Assembly (NCBI GenBank): GCA_963834945.1
Contig: CAWIDT010000005.1
Location: forward strand, 682,001-746,000
Direction of reading: 5' to 3'
Source: R-RK-3 sp963834945
GTDB taxonomy: Bacteria > Pseudomonadota > Alphaproteobacteria > Rhizobiales > Rhodomicrobiaceae
DNA: 64,000 nucleotides
The notes beneath the pieces are model-generated. The model searched no databases and was not told the DNA's origin. It worked only from the letters and a program-made list of their open reading frames with translations. Made by a program: the position numbers and the translations under genes. Positions 1-8,904 of this stretch are shown in pieces (position 1 is the stretch's first letter; every line of letters starts with the position of its first letter).

Positions 1-18
1 ACCACCGATTGATACTAG

Positions 19-38
19 ATCCCCGCCTGCGCGGGGAT
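19..38 (-). terminator. hairpin downstream of rpe
   Basis: A perfect 8-bp stem (ATCCCCGC / GCGGGGAT) with a 4-base loop lies about 35 bases past the rpe stop codon and could end the cbb operon transcript. There is no clear run of T after it, so it may instead be one of the dispersed CCCCGC hairpins seen elsewhere in the window. Confidence 0.4.
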
Positions 39-73
39 TTCGAAAAGGCGTCTCCATCAAAGATGATTTCGCT

Positions 74-757
74 CTAAGCCTCCAGGCTCAGCGCGCTGTC
101 GGCGGCGGCGCGGATGGCGGCGATGTTGCGGGCATAGGCATCCTCGGTGCCGCCTTTGAAGACGGCGGAACCGGCAACCAGCACAGTGGCGCCGGCCGCC
201 ACCACCAGCGGCGCGGTCTCCGGCGTCACGCCGCCATCGATCTCGATGTGGATGGGGCGCGCGCCGATCATCGCCTTGACACTCGCCACCTTGTCCACCA
301 CCGAGGGGATGAACGCCTGCCCGCCGAAGCCGGGGTTGACCGTCATCAGGAGGATCAGATCGAGACGGTCGAGCACATATTCGATGGCGTCCTCGGACGT
401 CGCGGGATTGAGCGATACCCCCGCCTTCTTGCCCAGATCGCGGATCGCCTGGAGCGTGCGGTCGAGGTGGCGCGTGGCTTCGGCGTGCACGGTGATGATA
501 TCGGCGCCCGCCTCGGCGAAGGCGGCGAGATAGGGTTCGGGCGGCTCGATCATCAGGTGGCAGTCGAACAGCTTGTCGGTGCGGTGCCGCACGGCCTTCA
601 CCACCGGCGGGCCGAAGGTGATGTTGGGCACGAAATGGCCGTCCATGACGTCGAGATGGATCCAGTCGGCCCCGGCGTGGATGACGGTTTCGATCTCCTC
701 GCCCAGCCGCGAGAAGTCGGCCGAGAGGATCGAGGGGGCGATGATGGTGCGGCTCAT
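74..757 (-). CDS. rpe: ribulose-phosphate 3-epimerase (CbbE/Rpe)
   Basis: This cytosolic TIM-barrel enzyme interconverts ribulose 5-phosphate and xylulose 5-phosphate in the regenerative part of the Calvin cycle and in the pentose phosphate pathway. The 227-residue length is normal. The N-terminal APSILSADF segment, the HLDVMDGHFVPN metal/active-site motif, CHLMIE, MTVNPGFGGQ and EIDGGV are all present. Its ATG overlaps the TGA of cbbX as ATGA, so the two genes are translationally coupled. It is the last gene of the minus-strand cbb operon. The reading frame is intact and the assignment is firm. Confidence 0.97.
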   Translation of the reverse strand: MSRTIIAPSILSADFSRLGEEIETVIHAGADWIHLDVMDGHFVPNITFGPPVVKAVRHRTDKLFDCHLMIEPPEPYLAAFAEAGADIITVHAEATRHLDRTLQAIRDLGKKAGVSLNPATSEDAIEYVLDRLDLILLMTVNPGFGGQAFIPSVVDKVASVKAMIGARPIHIEIDGGVTPETAPLVVAAGATVLVAGSAVFKGGTEDAYARNIAAIRAAADSALSLEA

Positions 758-1698
758 GGCGCGGGTTCCTTTACGCTGTCGGGCACGCCCATGGTGAACA
801 CGCGGCTGGCACGGATGTCCTCGGCGCTGATCGCCGAGAGCGCATCCGCCGTCACCGGCCCCCGGGCGCTGCTGAACAGCCGGTTTGCCTGACGCAGCCG
901 CGCCCGGTCAAGCGCATTGCGGATCGAGCGCGCATTGGCGAAGAGCGGTTGCTGGCGGCGGCGCTCGATATAGTCGGCCATCGTCAGGCGCGCTTCCGCG
1001 TCCATATGGTAATTCTGATTGGCGAGCATGGTTTCCGCGATGCTGAGCAATTCGCCGTTATCATAGTCGGGAAAGTCGATGTGATGCGCGATGCGCGAGC
1101 GGAAGCCTGGATTGCTCTGGAAGAAGCGGTCCATCCGGTCTTCATAGCCGGCAAGGATGACGACCAGATCCTCTCGATTGTTCTCCATCACCTGCAGCAG
1201 GATCTCGATGGCCTCCTGGCCATAATCGCGCTCATTTTCGGGGCGGTAGAGATAATAGGCCTCGTCGATAAACAAGACGCCGCCCATGGCGCGCTTCAGC
1301 ACCTCGCGGGTCTTGGGCGCGGTGTGGCCGATATATTGGCCGACGAGATCATCGCGGGTCACCGAGACGAGGTGGCCTTTCCTGACATAGCCAAGACGGT
1401 GGAGGATGTTGGCCATGCGCATGGCGACCGTCGTCTTGCCGGTTCCGGGATTGCCGGTGAAGCTCATATGCAGCGTGGGCGCTTCATGGCTGAGGCCGAG
1501 CGTCTTGCGCGCCCGCTCGACGATAAGCAGCGCCGCAATTTCGCGGATGCGCTGCTTCACCGGCTTCAGGCCGACAAGCTCGCGGTCGAGTTCGTCCAGC
1601 ACATCGGCGACGCCGGAGTTCTTATATTCCTCCGCCAGATCGACGGTGGCGGGCGTCTCGTCGGGCTCGTGCGAAGCTTCGGCCATGGCTGCCGCCAT
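754..1698 (-). CDS. cbbX: red-type RuBisCO activase CbbX
   Basis: CbbX is an AAA+ ATPase that forms hexamers and removes inhibitory sugar phosphates from red-type RuBisCO by pulling on the C-terminus of the large subunit. The protein has 314 residues, Walker A GNPGTGKTT, Walker B VLFIDEAYYL and an arginine-rich sensor region (PGFRSRI, NARSIRNALDRAR). It lies downstream of cbbLS as is usual for form IC operons and overlaps rpe by four bases. The start is taken at the first ATG (1698); a second ATG four codons later is also possible. A dispersed repeat separates it from rbcS, so it may be transcribed less than cbbLS. Confidence 0.97.
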   Translation of the reverse strand: MAAAMAEASHEPDETPATVDLAEEYKNSGVADVLDELDRELVGLKPVKQRIREIAALLIVERARKTLGLSHEAPTLHMSFTGNPGTGKTTVAMRMANILHRLGYVRKGHLVSVTRDDLVGQYIGHTAPKTREVLKRAMGGVLFIDEAYYLYRPENERDYGQEAIEILLQVMENNREDLVVILAGYEDRMDRFFQSNPGFRSRIAHHIDFPDYDNGELLSIAETMLANQNYHMDAEARLTMADYIERRRQQPLFANARSIRNALDRARLRQANRLFSSARGPVTADALSAISAEDIRASRVFTMGVPDSVKEPAP

Positions 1699-1721
1699 TC
1701 TCGATCTCCATCAGCGTTATC

Positions 1722-1829
1722 GCGCCCTCTCCCATGGGGAGAGGGCCGGGGTGAGGGGGTTAAATAGCTGAAATAGGACACATATCCCCTCACTCGGCGC
1801 TACGCGCCACCCTCTCCCCATGAGAGAGG
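1722..1829. repeat. extragenic CTCTCCC/GAGAGGG repeat, copy 1
   Basis: About 108 bases between cbbX and rbcS are built of paired hairpin arms: CCCTCTCCC/GGGGAGAGGG at the left, and CTCACTCGGCGCT...CACCCTCTCCCC at the right. The same module, with the same order of arms, recurs near 32.9-33.05 kb. It is a non-coding extragenic palindromic element placed between coding regions. Confidence 0.7.
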
Positions 1830-1852
1830 AACCACAGGCTCCGCCATGGTGG

Positions 1853-2293
1853 CTATCCGCCGTAGCGTTCACCGGAGGGCTTGTCGGTGACGTAGGCGCG
1901 GGTGGTGTATTGGATCTGCCGGCCGCGCGTCTCGGTGCGTTGCAGCGCGAAGCCCGGTTCGTTCGCGGGCCGGTTCACGATGAACGACATCGAAGGGCTT
2001 TCGACGCCGCGCTCGGAATTGAACGCCATGACGCGGATGTAGCAATTCGGGAAGGTCTTCCGGCAATTGTTGATCTCCATGAGGATCCCGGCGGGGTCCT
2101 TCAGGTCGAACATCGGCATGCCGAACATTTCCCAATAGGTGTTCCGGGGATGCGGATCGTCGGTATATTCGACGCTGACCGCCCAATTGTGCTTCAGCGC
2201 ATATTCGATTTGCGCGGTGATCTGCTCGTCGGTCAGATCGGGCAGGAATGAGAACTGTCCCTGCGTGATCCGGTTGCCGTGATTGGTCATCAT
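1853..2293 (-). CDS. cbbS: RuBisCO small subunit, form IC
   Basis: Small subunit of ribulose-bisphosphate carboxylase/oxygenase, assembling with CbbL into the L8S8 enzyme. The 146-residue protein has the red-type pattern: ITQGQFSFLPDLTDEQI near the N-terminus, DDPHPRNTYWEMFG, NNCRKTFPNCYIRV and a C-terminal extension (about 30 residues) ending in RGRQIQYTTRAY. Two ATG codons are adjacent (2293 and 2290). A GGAG about ten bases upstream serves either. It follows cbbL by about 25 bases and is intact. Confidence 0.97.
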   Translation of the reverse strand: MMTNHGNRITQGQFSFLPDLTDEQITAQIEYALKHNWAVSVEYTDDPHPRNTYWEMFGMPMFDLKDPAGILMEINNCRKTFPNCYIRVMAFNSERGVESPSMSFIVNRPANEPGFALQRTETRGRQIQYTTRAYVTDKPSGERYGG

Positions 2294-2317
2294 CGGAGTA
2301 ATGTCTCCTGCCTGGCG

Positions 2318-3801
2318 TCAAAAAGCGGGCGTGGCAACGGGCACGAAATCGGCGGTGTCGGTCGAATTCGTAGTTGAAGGAGATGTCTCTCCAGGTGTCG
2401 AGCGCCGCCTTCAGCGGGCTGCACCATTTCGCCGCGTCCTCCAGGATTTCCGGGCCTTCGCGCAGATAATCGCGGCCTTCATTGCGCGCCATGATCATGG
2501 TTTCCAGCGCCACGCGGTTGGCGATCGCGCCGGCCTGGATGCCCATCGGATGGCCGATGGTGCCGCCGCCGAATTGCAGCACGACATCTTCGCCCAGATA
2601 GTGGATGAGCTGATGCATCTGCCCGGCATGGATGCCGCCCGAGGCAACCGGCATCACCTTGTTCAGCGAGGCCCAATCCTGCTCGAAGAACAGGCCGTGT
2701 TCCAGCTTTTGCGGCGTGTGCGTGTCCAGCAGCGTGTCGTAGAAGCCGCGGATCATCAGCGGATCGCCTTCGAGCTTGCCGACCACGGTGCCGGCATGGA
2801 TGTGGTCGACGCCCGCCATGCGCATCCATTTGCAGATGACGCGGAAATTCATGCCGTGGTTCTTCTGGCGCGAATAGGTCGAGTTGCCGGCGCGGTGCAG
2901 ATGCAGGATCATGTCGTTCCGGCGCGCCCATTTCGCCATCGACTGGATGGCGGTGTAGCCGATGACCAGATCGATCATGATGATGACCGAGCCGAGTTCC
3001 TTGGCGAATTCGGCGCGCTCATACATCTCCTCCATGGTGCCGGCGGTGACGTTGAGGTAATGCCCCTTCACCTCGCCGGTCTCGGCCTGCGCCTTGTTGA
3101 CGCCTTCCATGCAGTAGAGAAAGCGGTCGCGCCAATGCATGAAGGGCTGCGAGTTGATGTTCTCGTCGTCCTTGACGAAGTCGAGGCCGCCTTTGAGCGC
3201 CTCATAGACGACGCGGCCGTAATTGCGGCCGGAAAGACCCAGCTTGGGCTTGGTGGTGGCGCCCAGCAGCGGACGGCCGAATTTGTCGAGACGCTCGCGC
3301 TCGACCACGACCCCGGTCGCAGGCCCCTGGAAGGTCTTCAGATAGGCGACGGGGATGCGCATGTCTTCCAGGCGCAATGCCTTGACCGCCTTGAAGCCGA
3401 ACACGTTGCCGATGATCGAGGCGGTCAGGTTGGCGATCGAGCCTGGCTCGAACAGGTCCATGTCATAGGCGATATAGGCGAAATACTGCGCCTCGGTGCT
3501 CGTGCCGGGGCCGGTATTGGGCACCAGCTCGCTGCGATAGGCCTTGGCGCGGTAGAGATCGCAGGCGGTCAGGCGGTCGGTCCACACCACGGTCCAGGTC
3601 GCGGTGGAGGATTCGCCCGCGACGGCGGCGGCGGCTTCCTCATGATCGACGCCCGGCTGCGGCGTGATGCGGAACAGCGCGATGACGTCGGTGTCCTTGG
3701 GCACATAGCCGGCGTCCCAATAGCCCATCTGCTTGTAGGGGATGACGCCGGATTTGTAGCGTTCCTTGCCCTTGAGTTCGACTTTCGAACTCAACGTTCA
3801 T
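2318..3801 (-). CDS. cbbL: RuBisCO large subunit, form IC (two frameshifts)
   Basis: Large subunit carrying the active site for CO2 fixation. Visible motifs are GATTKPKLGLSGRNYGR with the catalytic lysine, the carbamylation site DFVKDDEN, HLHRAGNSTYSRQKNHG and GGGTIGHP. The sequence type is form IC. Two single-base insertions disturb the ends. Near 3789 an extra T follows GAG; removing it joins ATG 3801 (good GGAAAGG site upstream) to the main frame as MNVESKVELKGK. Near 2362 an extra T follows GAA; removing it gives the normal red-type C-terminus TDTADFVPVATPAF and a TGA at 2318. The uncorrected frame would instead run on into cbbS. Corrected length is about 493 residues. Confidence 0.95.
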
Positions 3802-3825
3802 GGTGTTTTCCTTTCCTGATCCGCC

Positions 3826-5836
3826 TCAGTCGGCGATGAGGCCGAGCGCCGCCTCGGCGACGGCTTCGGCGGTGATGCCGAAATGGGTGTAAAGCGCTTC
3901 CGCCGGCGCGCTGGCGCCGAACGAATTCATGCCGATGAAGACGCCCCGTTCGCCGATCCAGCGGTCCCAGCCGAGCCGGGCGGCGGCTTCCACCGCGACG
4001 CGGGGAGCGCTACCAAGAATTTCGCTGCGGTAATCGGCGCTCTGCGCCTCGAACAGCTCCCAGCACGGCATGGAGACGACAGCCGCGCGAACCCCATGGC
4101 CCGGCGAACAGCTCCTCGGCGGCGGCCTTGGCGATCTGGACTTCGGACCCTGTCGCCATGATCGTCAGGTCGCGCGGGCCGATCACCTCGCGCAGCACAT
4201 AGGCGCCGCGTTCGGAGCGGTTTTTCCGGGTGTAACAGTCGCGCAGCATCGGCAGCGCCTGGCGGGAGAGCACCAGCACGCTCGGACGGTCGCGGCGTTG
4301 CCAGCGCGATCTCCCAGGCTTCCGCCGTCTCGATGATGTCGGCCGGGCGGAACACGTTGATATTGGGCGTGGCGCGCAGCATGGCGAGATGCTCGATCGG
4401 CTGATGCGTCGGGCCGTCCTCGCCCAGGCCTATGGAATCATGCGTCATCACGTAGATGACGCGCTGCCCCATCAGCGCCGACAGCCGCATGGCGCCGCGC
4501 GCATAGTCGGAGAACACCAGGAACGTGCCGCCATAGGGGATGAAGCCGCCATGCAGCGCCAGACCGTTCATCGCGGCGGCCATGCCATGCTCGCGGATGC
4601 CGTAATGGATGTAGCGGCCGCCGAACTCGCCGGGGCGGATCGGCGCCAGGCCCTTGGTGAGCGTCAGATTGGAATGGGTCAGGTCGGCCGAGCCGCCGAC
4701 GGTGATGTCGCAGGCGTCGTTGATCACGCCGAGCGCCATTTCGGAGGCCTTGCGCGTCGCAACTTTGGTGGCCTTCGCGACATGCTCGGCGCGGAATTCA
4801 TCGAGGCGCCGCGAGACGCGGCCCGCGACATCGCCCGCCAGGGCGGCTTCGAAAGCCGCGCGGCTGGACGAGGCGCCGAGCCGTTCCTCCCATTGCGTCC
4901 GCTCGGCGCTGCCGCGCTCCGCGATGCCGCGCCACGCGGCGACAATGCTGTCGGACACCTCGAACGGCGCGTGCGGCCAGCTCAGATGCAGGCGCGCGGC
5001 GGCGATTTCCTGATCGCCGAGCGGCGCGCCATGCGTCTTTTCGGAGCCTTGCAGATTGGGGGCGCCCTTGCCGATCAGCGTCTTGCAGGCGATGAGGGAC
5101 GGCGTATCGCGTCACCCGCGCCTTCGCAATGGCGGCGGCGACCGCTTCCCTGTCGTGGCCGTCGACGCGCTGGACGTCCCAGCCGGCGGCTGTGAACCGC
5201 GCCGGCTGGTCCATCGACGTGGAGAGGGAGGTCGGGCCGTCGATGGATATACTGTTGTCGTCCCAGAACACGATCAGCCGGGACAGCTTCAGATGCCCCG
5301 CCAGATCGATCGCTTCGTGGCTGATGCCCTCCTGCAGGCAGCCGTCGCCGACGATGACATAGGTGTAATGATCGACGAGGCCGTCGCCGAAACGGGCCGC
5401 CATCATCCGCTCCGCCAGCGCCATGCCGACCGACGTCGCCAGCCCCTGCCCCAGCGGGCCGGTGGTCGTCTCGATGCCGAGCGCGTGGCCGTATTCCGGG
5501 TGTCCGGCGGTGCGCGAGCCGAGCTGGCGGAAGCGCTTCAGCTCCTCCACGGTCATGTCGGCATAGCCGAGCAGATAATGGATGCGCATATTGCAGCATC
5601 GAGCCGTGCCCGGCCGACAGCACGAAGCGGTCGCGGTCGGGCCAGTCCGGCTTGGCCGGGTCGAGCTTGATGAAGCGGTTGAACAGCACGGTCGCCACAT
5701 CGGCCATGCCCATCGGCATGCCCGGATGGCCGGAATTGGCCTTCTGCACCGCATCCATGGCGAGGGCGCGGATGGCGTTGGCCATGTCCGCTTCCGCCGC
5801 CACGGCCGCCTGCGGGATTCCGCTCTGAATGTTCAT
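3826..5836 (-). CDS. cbbT: transketolase CbbT (four frameshifts)
   Basis: Thiamine-diphosphate enzyme moving two-carbon units between sugar phosphates, needed to regenerate ribulose 5-phosphate. Recognisable parts in order are NSGHPGMPMGMADVA, LSAGHGSM, TTGPLGQGLA, the ThDP/metal motif GDGCLQEGISHEA, GGSADLTHSN, YGIREHGM, THDSIGLGEDGPTHQPIEHL and the C-terminal GMNSFGASAPAEALY. The reading frame breaks near 5590, 5107, 4275 and 4083. Each is repaired by removing one base, giving 668 residues, the usual size. It stands directly before cbbL; in many operons cbbA would sit here, but no aldolase gene is present. Confidence 0.93.
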
Positions 5837-5846
5837 GGCTGTTTCC

Positions 5847-6721
5847 TCAGGATGCGCGGCGCTTCAGTTCCATCAGCTTGTGGATATGCGGGGTGAAGAT
5901 GAGCTGCATCGCCAGATCGAGCTGCTCGCCGGGCACGACGATGGAATTGGCGCGCGACATGAAGCTGCCCTTCAGCATCGCGATCAGATAGGGGAAGTCG
6001 ATGCCGCGCGGATTGGCGAAGCGGATCACCAGCATCGATTCGGCCGGTGTCGGTATCCAGCGCGTGATGAACGGGTTCGAGGTGTCGACGATCGGCACGC
6101 GCTGGAAGTTGATGTTGGTGTGCGAGAATTGCGGACAGATGTAGCGGGCGTAATCGGGCATCCGGCGTACGATCGTGTCCGTCACCGCCTCGGTGGTGTA
6201 GCCGCGCGCCGCCTTGTCGCGATGGATTTTCTGGATCCATTCCAGGTTGATGACGGGCACGACGCCGATTTTCAGATCGAGATGACGCGGCAGGTTCACC
6301 GTCTCGGTGACCATGCAGCCGTGCAGCCCTTCATAGAAGAGCAGGTCGCTGGGCGGCAGCTCCGCCCATTCGGTGAAGGTGCCGGAGCGGCGTGCCGTGC
6401 AGTTCGGCCTCGCGATCGTCATGCACATAATGCCGGGTCTTGCCGCCTGCCGGTGCGCCCATATTCCTCGAACACCGATTCCAGGATTTCGAGTTCGTTC
6501 GCCTCGGGGCTGAAATGCGAGAAGTTGCGGTTGCCGCGCTCTTCCTCCTCGGCGACCTTTTCCTTCATGCCGGCGCGGTCATAGCGGTGGAACGCATCGC
6601 CCTCGATGAAGGCGGCGGTGACCTTCTCGCGCGTGAATATCTTCTTGAAGGTGTCCTGCACCGTCGTCGTTCCGGCGCCGGACGATCCGGTGATCGCGAT
6701 GATGGGATGTCTGGTCGACAT
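5847..6721 (-). CDS. cbbP: phosphoribulokinase CbbP (frameshifted)
   Basis: Phosphorylates ribulose 5-phosphate to the RuBisCO substrate ribulose 1,5-bisphosphate. The bacterial-type enzyme is seen from MSTRHPIIAITGSSGAG (P-loop GSSGAGTTT) through EGDAFHRYDR, FSHFSPEAN, LLFYEGLHG and SHTNINFQRVP. Single extra bases near 6452 (after ACCGGC) and 6393 (in CCGCTCC) break the frame. Removing both yields about 290 residues, the normal length. It is tightly spaced between cbbF and cbbT in the operon. Confidence 0.94.
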
Positions 6722-6732
6722 GGCTTGCCCCT

Positions 6733-7771
6733 TTACACCCGCAGCAGGCCGCGCTTGCCGAACAGCGGGCTGCGCGAGCCGATGGCGGAGGGATCGAGGT
6801 GATAGCGCGAGATATGTTCGACTTCCCCGGCGGAACCGAACACGAACGGCGTGCGCTGATGAATGTCCCTCGGCGTCAGGTCGAGAATGCGGTTGGTGCC
6901 GTCTGTCGCCGCTCCGCCCGATTGCTCGACGATCATCGCCATCGGATTGGCCTCGTAGATGAGCCGCAGCCGCCCATGCCGGTAGCCCTTGCGCGCATCG
7001 CCCGGATAGAGGAAGACGCCGCCCCGCATCAGGATGCGATAGGCGTCGGCCACCAGCGAGGCGATCCAGCGCATGTTGTAATCCTTGCCGCGCGGGCCAT
7101 CGGTGCCCTGCACGCAATCATCCAGATAAAGCTGCATCTGCTCGTCCCAATGCCGGTAATTGGAGGCGTTGATGGCGAATTCCTGCGTTTCCCGGCACAA
7201 TGGCGAGCGGGCCGTAAGCCTGGATGAATGCGCCCGATCGCGCCGAAAACACGAAAACCCGCGCGCCCTCGCCCAGGGTGAGCACCAGCGCCAGCTGCGG
7301 GCCATAGATGAAAAATCCAGCGGCGAGCTGCCGGTTGCCGGGCTGCACGAAGGTGCGGTCGACATCCTCCAGGGCGGGCAGGATCGAGAAGATCGTGCCG
7401 ATCGAGACATTGGTGTCGATGTTGGAGGAGCCGTCCAGCGGATCGATGGCGATGGCGAGCCGTGCCCCGTCGGCGAGCGGCACCGCCCTGACCAGTTCCT
7501 CCGATGCGTAGGAGGCGACCCCCGAGCGCTTTGCCGCGTCGAGGAAGATTCCGTCGGCCAGCAGATCCAGCTCTTTCTGGACATCGCCCTGTGCGTGCGC
7601 CGCGCCGCATGTGCCGGCGAAGACCTTGCTCAGCGCGCCGTCCGTAGTGGCGATCCGCACCTTCACGGCGGCTTCGGCGAGCGCCCGCACGGTGTCGGCA
7701 ATGTGGGATTTGGCGGCGTCGCCATCGCCTGAGAAGGTGTCGAGATACGCATCGAGCGTCGGCGTCGTCAT
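6733..7771 (-). CDS. cbbF: class I fructose/sedoheptulose bisphosphatase CbbF (frameshifted)
   Basis: Hydrolyses fructose 1,6-bisphosphate, and in the Calvin cycle usually also sedoheptulose 1,7-bisphosphate. The metal-binding motif DPLDGSSNIDTNVSIG is complete, and EFAINASNYRHW, GGVFLYPGDAR and the C-terminal FVFGSAGEVEHI agree with class I FBPases. One extra base near 7185-7195 shifts the frame between VPG and EFAIN; the corrected protein has 345 residues. It is the first gene of the cbb operon, transcribed away from cbbR. Confidence 0.94.
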
Positions 7772-7892
7772 GATCGTCCTCCATCGCGCAAACGAACAGC
7801 GCAGGTGGCATAATTAGACGATCGTCTATATCGGTCACTAAGTAAATTTTATTTTGTTTACAGGATCGATCAGTTTTTCTTACTATCAACCC
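7772..7892. promoter_or_regulatory. divergent cbbR/cbbF control region
   Basis: This 121-base gap separates the divergent cbbR and cbbF starts and is the only AT-rich stretch nearby. It contains a perfect 14-base palindrome TAGACGATCGTCTA at 7815-7828 and an inverted repeat GTAAA-N10-TTTAC at 7842-7861. LysR-type regulators bind interrupted dyads in just such divergent regions, so these are candidate CbbR sites. No promoter boxes can be fixed by eye. Confidence 0.6.
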
Positions 7893-8873
7893 ATGCGCAA
7901 CACCACACTCCGCCAGCTCCGTTCGCTGCAAGCCATCCATGCCTGCGGGAAAATTTCTGTTGCCGCAAAGGAGTTGGGGCTGACCGGACCGGCCGTGACT
8001 TTGCAGCTCAAGCAATTGGAAGAAGAGCTCGGGCTGACGCTGTTCGACCGCACCCCGGACGGCATGCGGCCGACTGACGCAGGGCTGGTGGTGCTGGAAG
8101 CGGCCCGCGCCATCGATGAGCGGCTGCGCGTGCTCGCTGACGAAGTGGACGCGATGACCGGGCGCAGGGCCGGCAATTTGAGCCTCGGCGTGGTTTCGAC
8201 CGCGAAATATTTCGCCCCCCGGCTGATGGCCGCGTTCCAGCAGCGGCATCCCGGCATCAAGGTGGACCTGCATGTCGCCAACCGCGCCAAGACCATCGAC
8301 GCGCTGAAGCGCCACGATCTCGACATCGTGCTTATGGGACGCCCGCCGCGTGAGGTGCCCGTCCGCTCGCTGGAGTTCGGCGAGCACCCCTTCGTCATGA
8401 TCGCTCCCGCCGGCCATCCGCTGGCGGCGCGGCGCGGCATCGCCAAGCAGGAGGTCGCGCGGGAACGTTTCCTCATCCGGGAGCCGGGGTCGGGGACGCG
8501 CATATCGCTGGAGATATTCTTCGCCGACATCCCGGAAAAGCTGGAGGATCTCGGCACCGAACTGGGCTCCAACGAGACGATCAAGCAGGCGGTGATGGCC
8601 GGGCTGGGCATCGCGTTCATCTCGGCGCACACCATAGAGCAGGAGCTTCAGCTCGGCCGGCTGGTGATTCTGGACGTCGCGGGCATGCCGATCCGCAGGC
8701 AGTGGTTCTCGGTGTCGCGGCTCGACCGCTCCCTCTCTCCGGCGATGCTGGCCTTCAATGAATTTCTCGTCACCGAAGGGCGTCAATTCCTGCCCGATAT
8801 CGGCCTCGATCCCTCCGATCTGCGCCAAGACGCCGTCGCAGCCGTTGCAAAGCCATCGGCCGCCCTCACATAG
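7893..8873 (+). CDS. cbbR: LysR-type regulator CbbR
   Basis: Transcription activator of the cbb operon, expected to sense Calvin-cycle metabolites. The 326-residue protein starts with MRNTTLRQLRSLQAI, the winged helix-turn-helix (LGLTGPAVTLQLKQLEEELG, residues about 20-45), followed by a substrate-binding-like effector domain with the pattern typical of CbbR (KYFAPRLMAAFQQRHPGI). A TTG 13 codons upstream keeps the frame open, but the ATG at 7893 matches CbbR proteins better. It is transcribed divergently from cbbF. The frame is intact. Confidence 0.93.
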   Translation: MRNTTLRQLRSLQAIHACGKISVAAKELGLTGPAVTLQLKQLEEELGLTLFDRTPDGMRPTDAGLVVLEAARAIDERLRVLADEVDAMTGRRAGNLSLGVVSTAKYFAPRLMAAFQQRHPGIKVDLHVANRAKTIDALKRHDLDIVLMGRPPREVPVRSLEFGEHPFVMIAPAGHPLAARRGIAKQEVARERFLIREPGSGTRISLEIFFADIPEKLEDLGTELGSNETIKQAVMAGLGIAFISAHTIEQELQLGRLVILDVAGMPIRRQWFSVSRLDRSLSPAMLAFNEFLVTEGRQFLPDIGLDPSDLRQDAVAAVAKPSAALT

Positions 8874-8904
8874 TGGGCAGGGCTAGAGATCGAGGAGGGA
8901 TGCG

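Noticed and set aside
1869..2317. C-terminal extension of cbbL fused to an out-of-frame cbbS
   Set aside because: It arises from the extra T near 2362. The corrected frame ends in a normal RuBisCO tail at 2318, and cbbS has its own start.
2360..3792. Frameshifts caused by base-calling errors at methylated GANTC sites
   Set aside because: Both cbbL shifts fall in sequences that would read GANTC, but most other shifts in the window do not, so this is not a general explanation.
2283..3839. Long plus-strand open frame opposite cbbL (518 codons)
   Set aside because: It is the antisense shadow of a highly conserved GC-rich gene; it has no family motifs and no ribosome site.
7029..8828. 599-codon minus-strand frame across cbbF and cbbR
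   Set aside because: Its sequence is low-complexity (Arg, His, Gly rich) in the regions where cbbF and cbbR are clearly encoded in other frames.
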